Assembly: GCF_007896845.1 (NCBI RefSeq)
Contig: NZ_VOHS01000015.1
Location: 1 to 64,000 of the forward strand
Origin: Chitinophaga pinensis
GTDB lineage: Bacteria > Bacteroidota > Bacteroidia > Chitinophagales > Chitinophagaceae
Direction of reading: 5' to 3'
DNA: 64,000 nt
Shown here: positions 26,646-34,227 of the stretch, one piece after another
How the letters are laid out: the number at the start of each line of letters is the position of its first letter
How positions within the stretch are numbered: the first letter of the stretch is position 1
Notes under the pieces: model-generated
The model's database searches: none
Seen by the model: the letters and a program-made list of their open reading frames with translations, nothing else
What the model was told of the DNA's origin: nothing
Position numbers and translations under genes: made by a program

Positions 26646-27605
26646 TTGACAGAATCAATTATCAGCTTAGATAGTATTAACCCTATCGAGTTCTTCGGAG
26701 TAAACAATGGAAAACTTGATCTGCTGAAAAAGAAATTTCCACTGTTAAAGATTCTCTCCCGTGGAACACAACTCAAGCTCTCCGGCGCTCAGGAAGAAGT
26801 AGCCACTGCTCAGGAAAAAATCGGACAAATCATTTCTTATCTCGAACGTAACGGTAATCTGAGCGAAAACTATTTTGAACAGATCCTGGGTGATGAAGAA
26901 ACGGTAGATGCTTTCAAGGATCGCAATTCCAATGAGGTCCTGGTTTTCGGACCGAACGGCCGTAATGTAAAAGCCAGAACAGCCAACCAGAAGAAAATGG
27001 TATCGCTGGCTGACAAAAATGACATCATTTTTGCCATTGGCCCTGCCGGTACCGGTAAAACTTACACGGCTGTGGCGCTTGCTGTGAGAGCGTTAAAAAA
27101 CAAAGCTGTCAGAAAGATCATCCTGACCCGTCCTGCGGTAGAAGCAGGTGAAAACCTTGGTTTCCTGCCGGGTGACCTGAAGGAGAAGATTGATCCATAT
27201 CTGCGTCCACTGTACGACGCTCTGGATGACATGATCCCTGCTGACAAGCTCAGTTATTTCATGACCAACCGTGTCATTGAGATCGCTCCGCTGGCGTATA
27301 TGCGCGGACGTACACTTGATAACGCTTTCATCATTCTGGATGAGGCCCAGAACGCCACCGAACTGCAGATCAAAATGTTCCTGACACGTATCGGTGCATC
27401 AGCCAAAGCTATTATCACGGGCGACCTTACGCAGATCGACCTGCCTAAAAATCAGAAATCCGGATTGGAAAAAGCGACCCGTATCCTTCGTAATATCGAT
27501 GGTATCGGCTACCTCCAGCTGGACGAGGAAGACGTAGTAAGACACAGACTGGTGAAGGCTATTATACGTGCGTATGATGCGGCCAAGGAAAAGGAGGACC
27601 ACTAA
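26646..27605 (+). CDS. phoH: PhoH-family ATPase
   Basis: A 319-residue ATPase of the PhoH family. The N-terminal 110 residues include a KH-like segment (LKILSRGTQLKLSGAQEEV). The Walker A motif GPAGTGKT is at 132-139 and the Walker B-like DEAQN at 232-236. It opens with TTG at 26646, because no ATG lies in frame before the conserved region. PhoH proteins are linked to RNA metabolism and phosphate or stress response; the exact role is unsettled. A hairpin terminator follows. Confidence 0.9.
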   Translation: MTESIISLDSINPIEFFGVNNGKLDLLKKKFPLLKILSRGTQLKLSGAQEEVATAQEKIGQIISYLERNGNLSENYFEQILGDEETVDAFKDRNSNEVLVFGPNGRNVKARTANQKKMVSLADKNDIIFAIGPAGTGKTYTAVALAVRALKNKAVRKIILTRPAVEAGENLGFLPGDLKEKIDPYLRPLYDALDDMIPADKLSYFMTNRVIEIAPLAYMRGRTLDNAFIILDEAQNATELQIKMFLTRIGASAKAIITGDLTQIDLPKNQKSGLEKATRILRNIDGIGYLQLDEEDVVRHRLVKAIIRAYDAAKEKEDH

Positions 27606-27736
27606 CAATTAACACTTCTTTAACAGCGTTTTGAGTATGTTCACGCCCTTAAAACGTAAACTGTTAAAGACTTCCTTGCCTATACCGGTTTACAACAAGG
27701 AAACCAACAATTTTCAAAAATCGGGTACGGAACTAA

Positions 27737-27775
27737 AAAATTACAACGGCTGCACTAGCTGCTTTTTGTAATTTT
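27737..27775 (+). terminator. Hairpin after phoH
   Basis: AAAATTACAA pairs perfectly with TTGTAATTTT, about 130 bases past the phoH stop. The T-rich 3' arm is at the same time the -33 box of the next promoter. Confidence 0.6.
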
Positions 27776-27796
27776 CTAACTTTCCTCCTATTTTTG
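27765..27796 (+). promoter_or_regulatory. Promoter of the DUF4878-like lipoprotein gene
   Basis: TTTG (27765-27768), a 20-base spacer and TATTTTTG (27789-27796) match the Bacteroidota -33 and -7 elements exactly. The ATG is 15 bases downstream. Confidence 0.75.
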
Positions 27797-27810
27797 TTAA
27801 CTGTATTATA

Positions 27811-28290
27811 ATGAACAATTGCATGACCAGTTATCTGCGTATTCTCACCTTGGTATTATTTTTCGGTACTGTACTTGGCAGTTGCAAAAAGAGCGCTACT
27901 CCGCAGGAGGTTGCACTTAATTTTATGCATGCTATTCAGGAATCGAACTTTGACCTTGCCAGAGATTACGCAACCAAAGAATCGCAACAGGTAATACAGC
28001 TCTACTCCTTTTTTGATGCACGTCGTAACGACTCAGAACGGGATAAGATAAAAAAAGCCGGTATAGAGGTGATCGATACGGAAGAAAATGGTGATAAAGC
28101 AACCGTAACGGTATTGAACTCATCCTCTCAGCAAAAGGAAAGATTGCAATTGGTAAAGGAAAATGGCCGCTGGAAGATATCACTCACTTTTGAAAGTATC
28201 ATTCCGAATTATCTGCCTCCGGCAAGCGCGCCATTGGACTCCTCCATGCTTCCACAGGATTCTACGGCTCCGCTCCCTACAGATAAATAA
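27811..28290 (+). CDS. DUF4878-like lipoprotein
   Basis: A 159-residue secreted protein with a lipoprotein signal ending in LGSC (Cys24). The body has the alpha+beta, NTF2-like pattern of DUF4878: a helix PQEVALNFMHAIQESNFDLA, strand pairs DKATVTVLNS and KERLQLVKENGRWKI, and a Pro/Ser-rich tail. Its role is unknown. A strong promoter lies directly before it. Starts at MNNCM or at MTSYL five codons later are equally possible. Confidence 0.7.
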   Translation: MNNCMTSYLRILTLVLFFGTVLGSCKKSATPQEVALNFMHAIQESNFDLARDYATKESQQVIQLYSFFDARRNDSERDKIKKAGIEVIDTEENGDKATVTVLNSSSQQKERLQLVKENGRWKISLTFESIIPNYLPPASAPLDSSMLPQDSTAPLPTDK

Positions 28291-28330
28291 GATATTGTAG
28301 ATCAACTCATACCTGTTTATTTTGCAGCAA

Positions 28331-28362
28331 TTGCGAATTTACAGTTGAGTTCCTTATTTTTG
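28331..28362 (+). promoter_or_regulatory. Promoter of ppa
   Basis: TTG (28331-28333) and TATTTTTG (28355-28362) with a 21-base spacer match the -33/-7 pattern. This would give a leader of about 150 bases before ppa, in which I see no clear structure. Confidence 0.55.
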
Positions 28363-28517
28363 CGCACGCGCCAGCAGACGTTTATTCTAAATTCCACATT
28401 AGCTTACGGTAAATCAGTTGCCAGGGTCCCGACGAAAGACTTTGCGACGTTATACCTTTCTGCAATGCTGAATAAACGCAGGCGCTTAAATACTAAATAA
28501 TCAAAAAATAAAGTTTG

Positions 28518-29063
28518 ATGATGACGACGAACAATCCATGGCATAGTGTCAGCACAGGATCAGAAGCGCCAAATGTAGTAAATGCTATTATTGAAATTCC
28601 GAAAGGATGTCGCGCTAAATACGAGCTGGACAAAGAAAGTGGCCTGCTGAAACTCGACAGGGTGCTCTATTCTTCTGTTTACTATCCGGCTAACTACGGT
28701 TTTATCCCTAAAACCTACTGTGATGACCATGATCCGCTGGATATCCTCATCCTCTCCCAGGTAGATGTAGTTCCAATGTGTCTCATGGAAGCGAAGGTGA
28801 TCGGCGTTATGCAGATGATCGATAATGGTGAAGCGGATGACAAAATCATCGCGGTAGCTGCTAATGATATGAGCGTTGCGCATATCAATGACATCTCTGA
28901 ATTGCCTCCTCACTTCACAGCTGAGATCCGTCACTTCTTTGAAGAATACAAGAGACTGGAGCACAAAACTGTAAAAGTGGCTGACTTCCAGAACAAAGCT
29001 GTTGCTGAGCGTATCGTGCTGGAAAGCATTGAGCTTTACAACAAGACTTTCGGCGATAAATAA
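28518..29063 (+). CDS. ppa: Inorganic pyrophosphatase (soluble, family I)
   Basis: A 181-residue family I pyrophosphatase that hydrolyses pyrophosphate to phosphate. Metal- and substrate-binding residues are in [17 protein letters not shown], the block [21 protein letters not shown] (the D-x-D-P-x-D core) and DNGEADDKI. Start codons at 28518 and 28521 are both ATG; a TTG three bases upstream is less likely. It stands alone with its own promoter and terminator. Confidence 0.95.
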   Translation: MMTTNNPWHSVSTGSEAPNVVNAIIEIPKGCRAKYELDKESGLLKLDRVLYSSVYYPANYGFIPKTYCDDHDPLDILILSQVDVVPMCLMEAKVIGVMQMIDNGEADDKIIAVAANDMSVAHINDISELPPHFTAEIRHFFEEYKRLEHKTVKVADFQNKAVAERIVLESIELYNKTFGDK

Positions 29064-29085
29064 TTACCACGGATAACCGTAAAAG

Positions 29086-29115
29086 AAAAGACCATAGCAA
29101 TTGCTATGGTCTTTT
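29086..29115. terminator. Bidirectional terminator between ppa and the NlpC/P60 gene
   Basis: A perfect 15-base inverted repeat, AAAAGACCATAGCAA with TTGCTATGGTCTTTT and no loop, is followed by CTTTT. It serves two convergent genes. Confidence 0.85.
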
Positions 29116-29133
29116 CTTTTATACCTGTTTCTG

Positions 29134-29907
29134 TTAGAAATATCGTTTGATAATACGGAGTTTATGCGTTCTTTCACCCGTATCTATATTGATAATGCCT
29201 TGGTTGTCAATAGGATCTACCCTTACCTTACCTGACGCATGAATGATCTCATGATCATTCAGCAGAATGCCTACGTGTGTGATTCGTCCTTCCGCATTGT
29301 CAAAGAATGCCAGATCGCCTGTTTTTGCTTCCTGTAGGAAATCTACCGTAGTACCCTGCGTTGCCTGCTGATATGCGTCCCTTAAGAGGGGGATGCCCAG
29401 CGTTTTAAATACCGTCTGGGTAAACCCGGAACAGTCCACACCAAACACCGATTTTCCTCCCCACAGATAGGCTGTGTTCAGGTATAAAAAGGCTGCCTTT
29501 GTCAGTGCTGCGATATCGACTGCACTGCCATCACCGATCTCCGCTGGTTTTTCCTCAACCTGTACCGTCACCTTTCCCCAGTTTGTCACGTCGGTCGTGC
29601 CGTGCTTTAGTATGCATCCAAATGGTGCCTGTAAAGGCTTTCCGTTCAGCAATACCCGATTTACCCACGAAGCGGTATAATGCGTGTAAGGTGCACTAAA
29701 AAGCCCTTCATCGATTATTTCAAGGTGATTTAAAGTAGCCCATCCCTCATATCCATCATACTGACATTTTACCCTCACCCAACCGTCTGATCCGGTGACA
29801 ATAATTTCACTGCATTCCCCGAACAAGGCTTGTGAGATAATTTCACTTTTATGAGACTGTTCCGCCCGTAATGGCATAATTGGAACAACAGTAATTGCGT
29901 ATGGCAT
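29134..29907 (-). CDS. NlpC/P60 cell-wall peptidase with SH3-like domain
   Basis: A 257-residue protein with an N-terminal bacterial SH3-like part (about 1-65, with GWVRVKCQYDGYEGWAT) and a C-terminal NlpC/P60 domain. Catalytic residues are Cys159 (DCSGFTQ), His211 (ITHVGI) and His223 (IIHASG). Enzymes of this kind cut gamma-D-glutamyl-diamino-acid bonds in peptide stems. No signal peptide is visible, which suggests a cytoplasmic role in recycling muropeptides, as for YkfC-type enzymes. It is divergent from the degenerate sigma factor gene. Confidence 0.88.
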   Translation of the reverse strand: MPYAITVVPIMPLRAEQSHKSEIISQALFGECSEIIVTGSDGWVRVKCQYDGYEGWATLNHLEIIDEGLFSAPYTHYTASWVNRVLLNGKPLQAPFGCILKHGTTDVTNWGKVTVQVEEKPAEIGDGSAVDIAALTKAAFLYLNTAYLWGGKSVFGVDCSGFTQTVFKTLGIPLLRDAYQQATQGTTVDFLQEAKTGDLAFFDNAEGRITHVGILLNDHEIIHASGKVRVDPIDNQGIINIDTGERTHKLRIIKRYF

Positions 29908-29988
29908 ATTAATTGTCTAAAATAATTATATGTCAAAAGACAACAAAATGAACTTTTTTGTCTTTTATATGTAAATATAGGTAACACT

Positions 29989-30561
29989 ATGCTACAGCAG
30001 TTAAGTAATTTATCAGATAAAGAATTGATTTCCCGGGCGAGAAAGCTCAAGGATCAGGAAGCCGAAGGTGTACTCATGGAAAGATACAGCCACCTCATGG
30101 TTGCTGTTTGTTTACCCTACCTCAACAATGGTCCGGCTACCAGTCCGGAGGAGATTTACCCTGCTTTGCTGCAGCGTCTCAGTGACAGTCTGAAAACCCA
30201 GACGATCCCGAAAGCCAATGAATGGATCCACTATACGATCAGGGCACAACAGGCCCGGACAGATAAGAACAGTCCATTTTTTCCAAGTACGGAATCCAGA
30301 GAACAGCAACAGATAGAAGCCAGAATAGAAAAGGCGGCAACCAACCAGAAAGAACAGCAACAGCTGATCGCTACTATTGAACGTACGCTTGATAAACTGT
30401 CTGCCGAGGAAAAATATTTACTGAAAGAATTCTACATGAATAATAAAAGTTTTGCAGCACTGGCGGAAACTAAGCAGATCTCTATTGAGAAACTCAGACA
30501 GACACTGCAACAGGCAAAGCAAAAAATGGCGTCCTTATTGATGAATGAAACCTATGAGTAA
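29989..30561 (+). CDS. Degenerate ECF-type sigma factor
   Basis: A 190-residue protein that keeps the outline of an ECF sigma factor: LSDKELISRARKLKDQEAEG and LMERYSHLMVAVCLPYLNNG correspond to the start of region 2, and LSAEEKYLLKEFYMNNKSF with LAETKQISIEKLRQTL to region 4. The normally conserved acidic and aromatic part of region 2 (D-A-x-D-x-x-Q-x-x-F in the copy at 31811) is replaced by SPEEIYPALLQRLSD, and the linker is Q/E-rich. The anti-sigma-like gene overlaps its end by 8 bases. It may still bind promoters or may act only as a partner of the anti-sigma. Confidence 0.7.
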   Translation: MLQQLSNLSDKELISRARKLKDQEAEGVLMERYSHLMVAVCLPYLNNGPATSPEEIYPALLQRLSDSLKTQTIPKANEWIHYTIRAQQARTDKNSPFFPSTESREQQQIEARIEKAATNQKEQQQLIATIERTLDKLSAEEKYLLKEFYMNNKSFAALAETKQISIEKLRQTLQQAKQKMASLLMNETYE

Positions 30562-31659
30562 CTTGGAAAACAATGAAAAAATACTGAAGATCTTCAGTAA
30601 CATCCGCTGTTTAAACAGAGACCAGCTGCCCGCTATCTGGACGGTCGTCTCACGGATGTCGAGAAACACCTGGTGGAACAACACCTGGTGGACTGCGATC
30701 TGTGTTTTGATGCATTGCAGGTTCTCCAGCAACAACAATACAGGGAAAAATACCAGCCGCTGTCAGCGAGTATGCAACAGTATATCCGCAACAGTATCAA
30801 ACAGGTATCCCATGCACATAAAGCCGAACGCTATCAGCGCCAGGAACAGAAAAAGGAAAGCTTCCTGATCTATTTCTGGGTAGTGGCTGCTATTGCTGCC
30901 GGTGCGGGTCTTATTTATCTCATACAACAACAGGATAAATTCAAGCCATCTGTCACCAAAGCCATGGCCAGCAACGCAGAAATACCTGCTCAGAGAGTAG
31001 AAGCTCCGGCTGTACAAGCTGCCGTGGTTACGCCGGTACGTGCAGAAAGAGCGGATACCCTTAGTCACCGTCCTGCACCACCAGCCGCTACAACAACGGC
31101 TCCGGTCGCACCTCCGGCCGCTACCCCGGCACCTGCTACGCCTAAACCTGTCATTAAGGACTCTGTTAAGGCAAAAACGCCGGCAGCAGTACCCGTGAAT
31201 AAGGATAGTGCGAAAAAACAGGCCCCTCCTGCCACTAAACCAGCTGAAGTAAAGGAAACTGTCAAAGCACCCGCTCCGGAGCATAAAGACACTCCTACGG
31301 TAGCAAAAAAGACAGAAGACAAACCGGAACCTAAACCGGTTCCGAAGGAAAAGAAAGATGATGACGATGATAAACCCAAACCAAAACCTGCTACAGAAAC
31401 AGCTGCCAGCGGCACAGATGAGTTCCTGTATAAAGCAGCGATGGTATATCATCAACAGGGAGACCTCAACGAGGCCATTTCCCGCTATAAACACCTTTCC
31501 GGCAGTAGTGGCAAGTATGGTGAGCTTTCGCGTTATCAGCTGGCTGTATGCTACCGTAGTAAGGGGCAGACGGGTAAAGCCAGACGTATGTTCAAAGAAG
31601 TCGTTCGTATGAACGGCAGTATGAAGGACAAGGCGCAGGCCGCCCTTGATAATCTGTAA
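30554..31659 (+). pseudogene. Anti-sigma-like membrane protein with TPR domain, split by a -1 frameshift
   Basis: The gene starts at an ATG overlapping the sigma stop (30554). The first 26 residues (to CLNRDQLP) are in one frame. The sense continues at 30631 in the -1 frame as RYLDGRLTDVEKHLVEQHL then VDCDLCFDAL, a zf-HC2-like anti-sigma domain with H-x3-C-x2-C. One missing C in the run at 30629-30631 would explain it. After the shift the frame is open for 343 codons: a transmembrane helix (IYFWVVAAIAAGAGLIYLI), a long Pro/Ala/Lys-rich periplasmic linker, and C-terminal TPR-like repeats (YHQQGDLNEAISRYKHLSG). Translation from an internal GTG at 30673 would lose part of the zinc-finger domain. 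It could be a mutation, a sequencing error or programmed slippage. Confidence 0.7.
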
Positions 31660-31696
31660 TCGTTCTGCTGATATTTTCAGCCTCACTTCCTCATAT

Positions 31697-31740
31697 AGTC
31701 CATAGAACTTTCCATAACGGAGTCTTCTATGGACTTTTTT
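31697..31740 (+). terminator. Terminator after the first sigma/anti-sigma module
   Basis: AGTCCATAGAA pairs with TTCTATGGACT (11 bases), followed by six T's. Confidence 0.85.
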
Positions 31741-31810
31741 ATTTCATTATATTTTTGTGGAATCGGCTGGGTATTGCATCTTAATATTATAAGTATTTTA
31801 TCTTTATCCA

Positions 31811-32377
31811 GTGAATTATAAGAACAGTCAGGAATTAACAGACGAAGAACTGCTGGAACGGTATAAAGCCGATGAAAACAGCAATTGGGTAGGCATCCTG
31901 TTTGACAGGTATGCGATCCTGCTATTGGGTATGTGCATGAAATACCTTAAAAATGAAGAGGATGCGAGAGACAGTGTACAACAGATATTTTTAAAAGTAT
32001 TGGCAGATATCAACAAGCACAAAATTCAGTACTTCAGGGCCTGGATCTATCAGGTCAGCAAGAACCATTGTCTGATGCAGTTAAGGCATAAGAATCAGGT
32101 GAGGCAGGAAGAAGTCAGTGAGAAACATCTCAATGATCCCGGAGAGCCGGAAGAAGATAAAGCAAGGTTTGTAGAAAAGGATAACTTGCTGGAAAATATG
32201 CAGCATGCGCTGGAACAATTAAACCCGGAGCAACGCGTCTGTGTCAAACTTTTTTATCTGCAGAAACGCTCTTATCAGGATATTACGGACGAAACGGGAT
32301 ATACCCTGCTGCAGGTCAAGAGTTATATTCAGAATGGGAAGCGGAACCTGAAGCTCCTGCTGAGCAAACAGGGATAG
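31811..32377 (+). CDS. ECF-type RNA polymerase sigma factor
   Basis: A 188-residue ECF sigma factor. Region 2 is YKADENSNWVGILFDRY followed by CMKYLKNEEDARDSVQQIFL, and the segment FRAWIYQVSKNHCLMQLR is the typical end of region 2. Region 4 is LNPEQRVCVKLFYLQKRSY followed by a helix-turn-helix. The frame begins with GTG at 31811. The anti-sigma gene follows at 41 bases. It looks like the intact version of the diverged sigma factor encoded 1.2 kb upstream. Confidence 0.9.
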   Translation: MNYKNSQELTDEELLERYKADENSNWVGILFDRYAILLLGMCMKYLKNEEDARDSVQQIFLKVLADINKHKIQYFRAWIYQVSKNHCLMQLRHKNQVRQEEVSEKHLNDPGEPEEDKARFVEKDNLLENMQHALEQLNPEQRVCVKLFYLQKRSYQDITDETGYTLLQVKSYIQNGKRNLKLLLSKQG

Positions 32378-32418
32378 GAGTAAGTATGCGGATTTCTAAT
32401 TATTGAGGAAACATTTTT

Positions 32419-32775
32419 ATGAACGAAGAATATCAGGATATTTTCACCACGACGGCCTGTCCTACGCAACAGCAATTGCTGGACTATGTACAGGGCAGGA
32501 TGACAGCGGAAGAAAAGCATGAAGTGGAACTTCATCTTGCCGATTGTGAAATGTGCAGCGAGGCGGTGGAGGGATTATCAGCCTTTAAAGAAAAGGAAAA
32601 GATCCCCGTATTATTGCGGCAGATGAAGTGGCAAATGCTGCGTAAGCTCCGTACGAACAAGCGTCGTAAACACCAGATGGCCTACTTTACTGAACTGGCG
32701 ATCATCGTTATCGTGATCCTGTTCATTCTGCTGGCGGCATTCTGGACGTATCATTTTATGTCGGGCAGAAAGTAA
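32419..32775 (+). CDS. Anti-sigma factor, zf-HC2-like, single membrane helix
   Basis: A 118-residue protein with an N-terminal zinc-finger-like anti-sigma domain (CPTQQQLLDYVQGRM, then VELHLADCEMCSEAVEGL with H-x3-C-x2-C) and one C-terminal transmembrane helix (AIIVIVILFILLAAFWTYHF). Almost no periplasmic domain follows the helix, so the signal must be sensed by a partner or in the membrane. It is paired with the sigma factor 41 bases upstream. Confidence 0.85.
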   Translation: MNEEYQDIFTTTACPTQQQLLDYVQGRMTAEEKHEVELHLADCEMCSEAVEGLSAFKEKEKIPVLLRQMKWQMLRKLRTNKRRKHQMAYFTELAIIVIVILFILLAAFWTYHFMSGRK

Positions 32776-32795
32776 GTACATATTGACCTATATGC

Positions 32796-32828
32796 AAAAG
32801 TCCCGGTTCGTTATGAACCGGGACTTTT
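32796..32828. terminator. Bidirectional terminator
   Basis: AAAAGTCCCGGTTC pairs with GAACCGGGACTTTT, with A- and T-runs on either side. It separates the anti-sigma gene from the convergent TPR gene. Confidence 0.85.
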
Positions 32829-32852
32829 TTTATGATGTCTGTATCTATACGA

Positions 32853-34100
32853 TTACAGGCTTTCCAGCTTCTTCTTCACTGCTTCTACTTTAGCAGTTTC
32901 GTTTTTGATAGCATAGATCTTCTGCAGTGCATACAGGCAGCTTTCGAAAGTCTGCTTGTCGCTTGGCTCCAAGGAACCAGCAGCTGTGAAGTTAGCGTCC
33001 GCTTTCTCGAAGAAAGGCAGCGCCTGATCCATCAGACCTGTTACTTTAGTCTGCAGTTCTTTTGCTTTTGGTGTGTTCAGTGATTTGCTGTCCATTGCAT
33101 TCAGTTCTTTGTTGAAACCTACTGCACGGTTGAAATACAGAGCACCTAACTGGAAGTTAGCGGTTGCATCATCAGCTTTCAGTTCGATAGCTTTTTTGTA
33201 AGCATTTTCAGCTTTAGTCATGAGCTCATCGTAGTTTGCTGGTTTTGCAGCGTCTTCTTTACCATCAGAACGAGGGTTTGCGAGGTTGTCAACGCGGATA
33301 CCGTAGTCGAGAATGGTCTGGAAGTCATTTGGATTTTCAGACATTTTCTTTTCCAGCATACCCAGCAACTCGGAAGTTTTACCTGTTTTAGAGTAGTAGA
33401 TCATTTCCATATCGTTGAAACGCTTGTCTTTAGGGAACATAGCTTTTGCTTCTTCGATAGTTTTGATCCAGTTAGCATTATCACCTTTCTCTTCGTAAGT
33501 CTGTGCGAGGATTACGTACAGGGCTGGTTCAGCTTTGAACTGAAGATCAGCTGCTTTTCTCAGGAAAGGCAGTGCTTCGTCTTTTTTACCAGCCTGGTTA
33601 GCAGCGTAACCAGCGTAGAAGGTCATGGAAGTATCTGTAGGAATAGAACCACCCAGATTTTTGCCATTATAGTATTCAGCAATGTTGAAAGCGTCTCTGA
33701 AGTGTACGAACGCTGAATCCCATTTCTGGTCATTCAGGTTGCCATAACCTGCGTTACCTACTGTAGCATACAGGTTAAACATACGCTGGTTCATTTCCAG
33801 TAAAGCTTCCGGCAGTTTAGCGTTGATATCCAAAGCTTTTTTGTAAGCTTCGAATGCTTCCAGCGCCTGCGAAGCATCTTTCTTGTCAGTAGCTACTGCT
33901 TCGAAGATCTTTCCTTTAACATACCAGGTTTTAGCTTCACCTTTAGTTTTTTCATTTTCCAGTGCTGCCTGAATATCGGCTTTCGCTTTATCATAGTCTT
34001 TCTTGGACAGTGCCTCGTCAGCACTGCTTACTTTGGCACGTTGCGCTACTGCAACCATCGCTGCACCACAAAAGACAAATGATACCAGTAATTTTTTCAT
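32853..34100 (-). CDS. Periplasmic TPR-repeat protein
   Basis: A 415-residue secreted protein starting MKKLLVSFVFCGAAMVAVAQ, with a signal peptide cleaved after VAQ. The frame is open upstream to 34163, but the ATG at 34100 gives the clean signal. About eight TPR-like repeats follow, for example KKDYDKAKADIQAALENEK and AALYVILAQTYEEKGD-type helices. Such proteins are abundant in Bacteroidota and usually mediate protein contacts. It lies downstream of gyrA on the same strand at 127 bases. Specific role unknown. Confidence 0.8.
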   Translation of the reverse strand: MKKLLVSFVFCGAAMVAVAQRAKVSSADEALSKKDYDKAKADIQAALENEKTKGEAKTWYVKGKIFEAVATDKKDASQALEAFEAYKKALDINAKLPEALLEMNQRMFNLYATVGNAGYGNLNDQKWDSAFVHFRDAFNIAEYYNGKNLGGSIPTDTSMTFYAGYAANQAGKKDEALPFLRKAADLQFKAEPALYVILAQTYEEKGDNANWIKTIEEAKAMFPKDKRFNDMEMIYYSKTGKTSELLGMLEKKMSENPNDFQTILDYGIRVDNLANPRSDGKEDAAKPANYDELMTKAENAYKKAIELKADDATANFQLGALYFNRAVGFNKELNAMDSKSLNTPKAKELQTKVTGLMDQALPFFEKADANFTAAGSLEPSDKQTFESCLYALQKIYAIKNETAKVEAVKKKLESL

Positions 34101-34227
34101 GTTGCTCAATATTTTGTTGTTTTCTATAAGTATGGCGTTAGATTTAATGCCTGTTTCAACCATAATAAATACAATCTACCGCAGGTTAACCATTAGTTCG
34201 CTTAAATAAAATGCGGCTTCTTAGTAA

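Noticed and set aside
30763-31686. A 307-codon minus-strand frame opposite the anti-sigma/TPR gene
   Set aside because: Composition is Arg/Ser/Cys-rich with no domain, mirroring the Pro/Ala/Lys-rich linker on the other strand.
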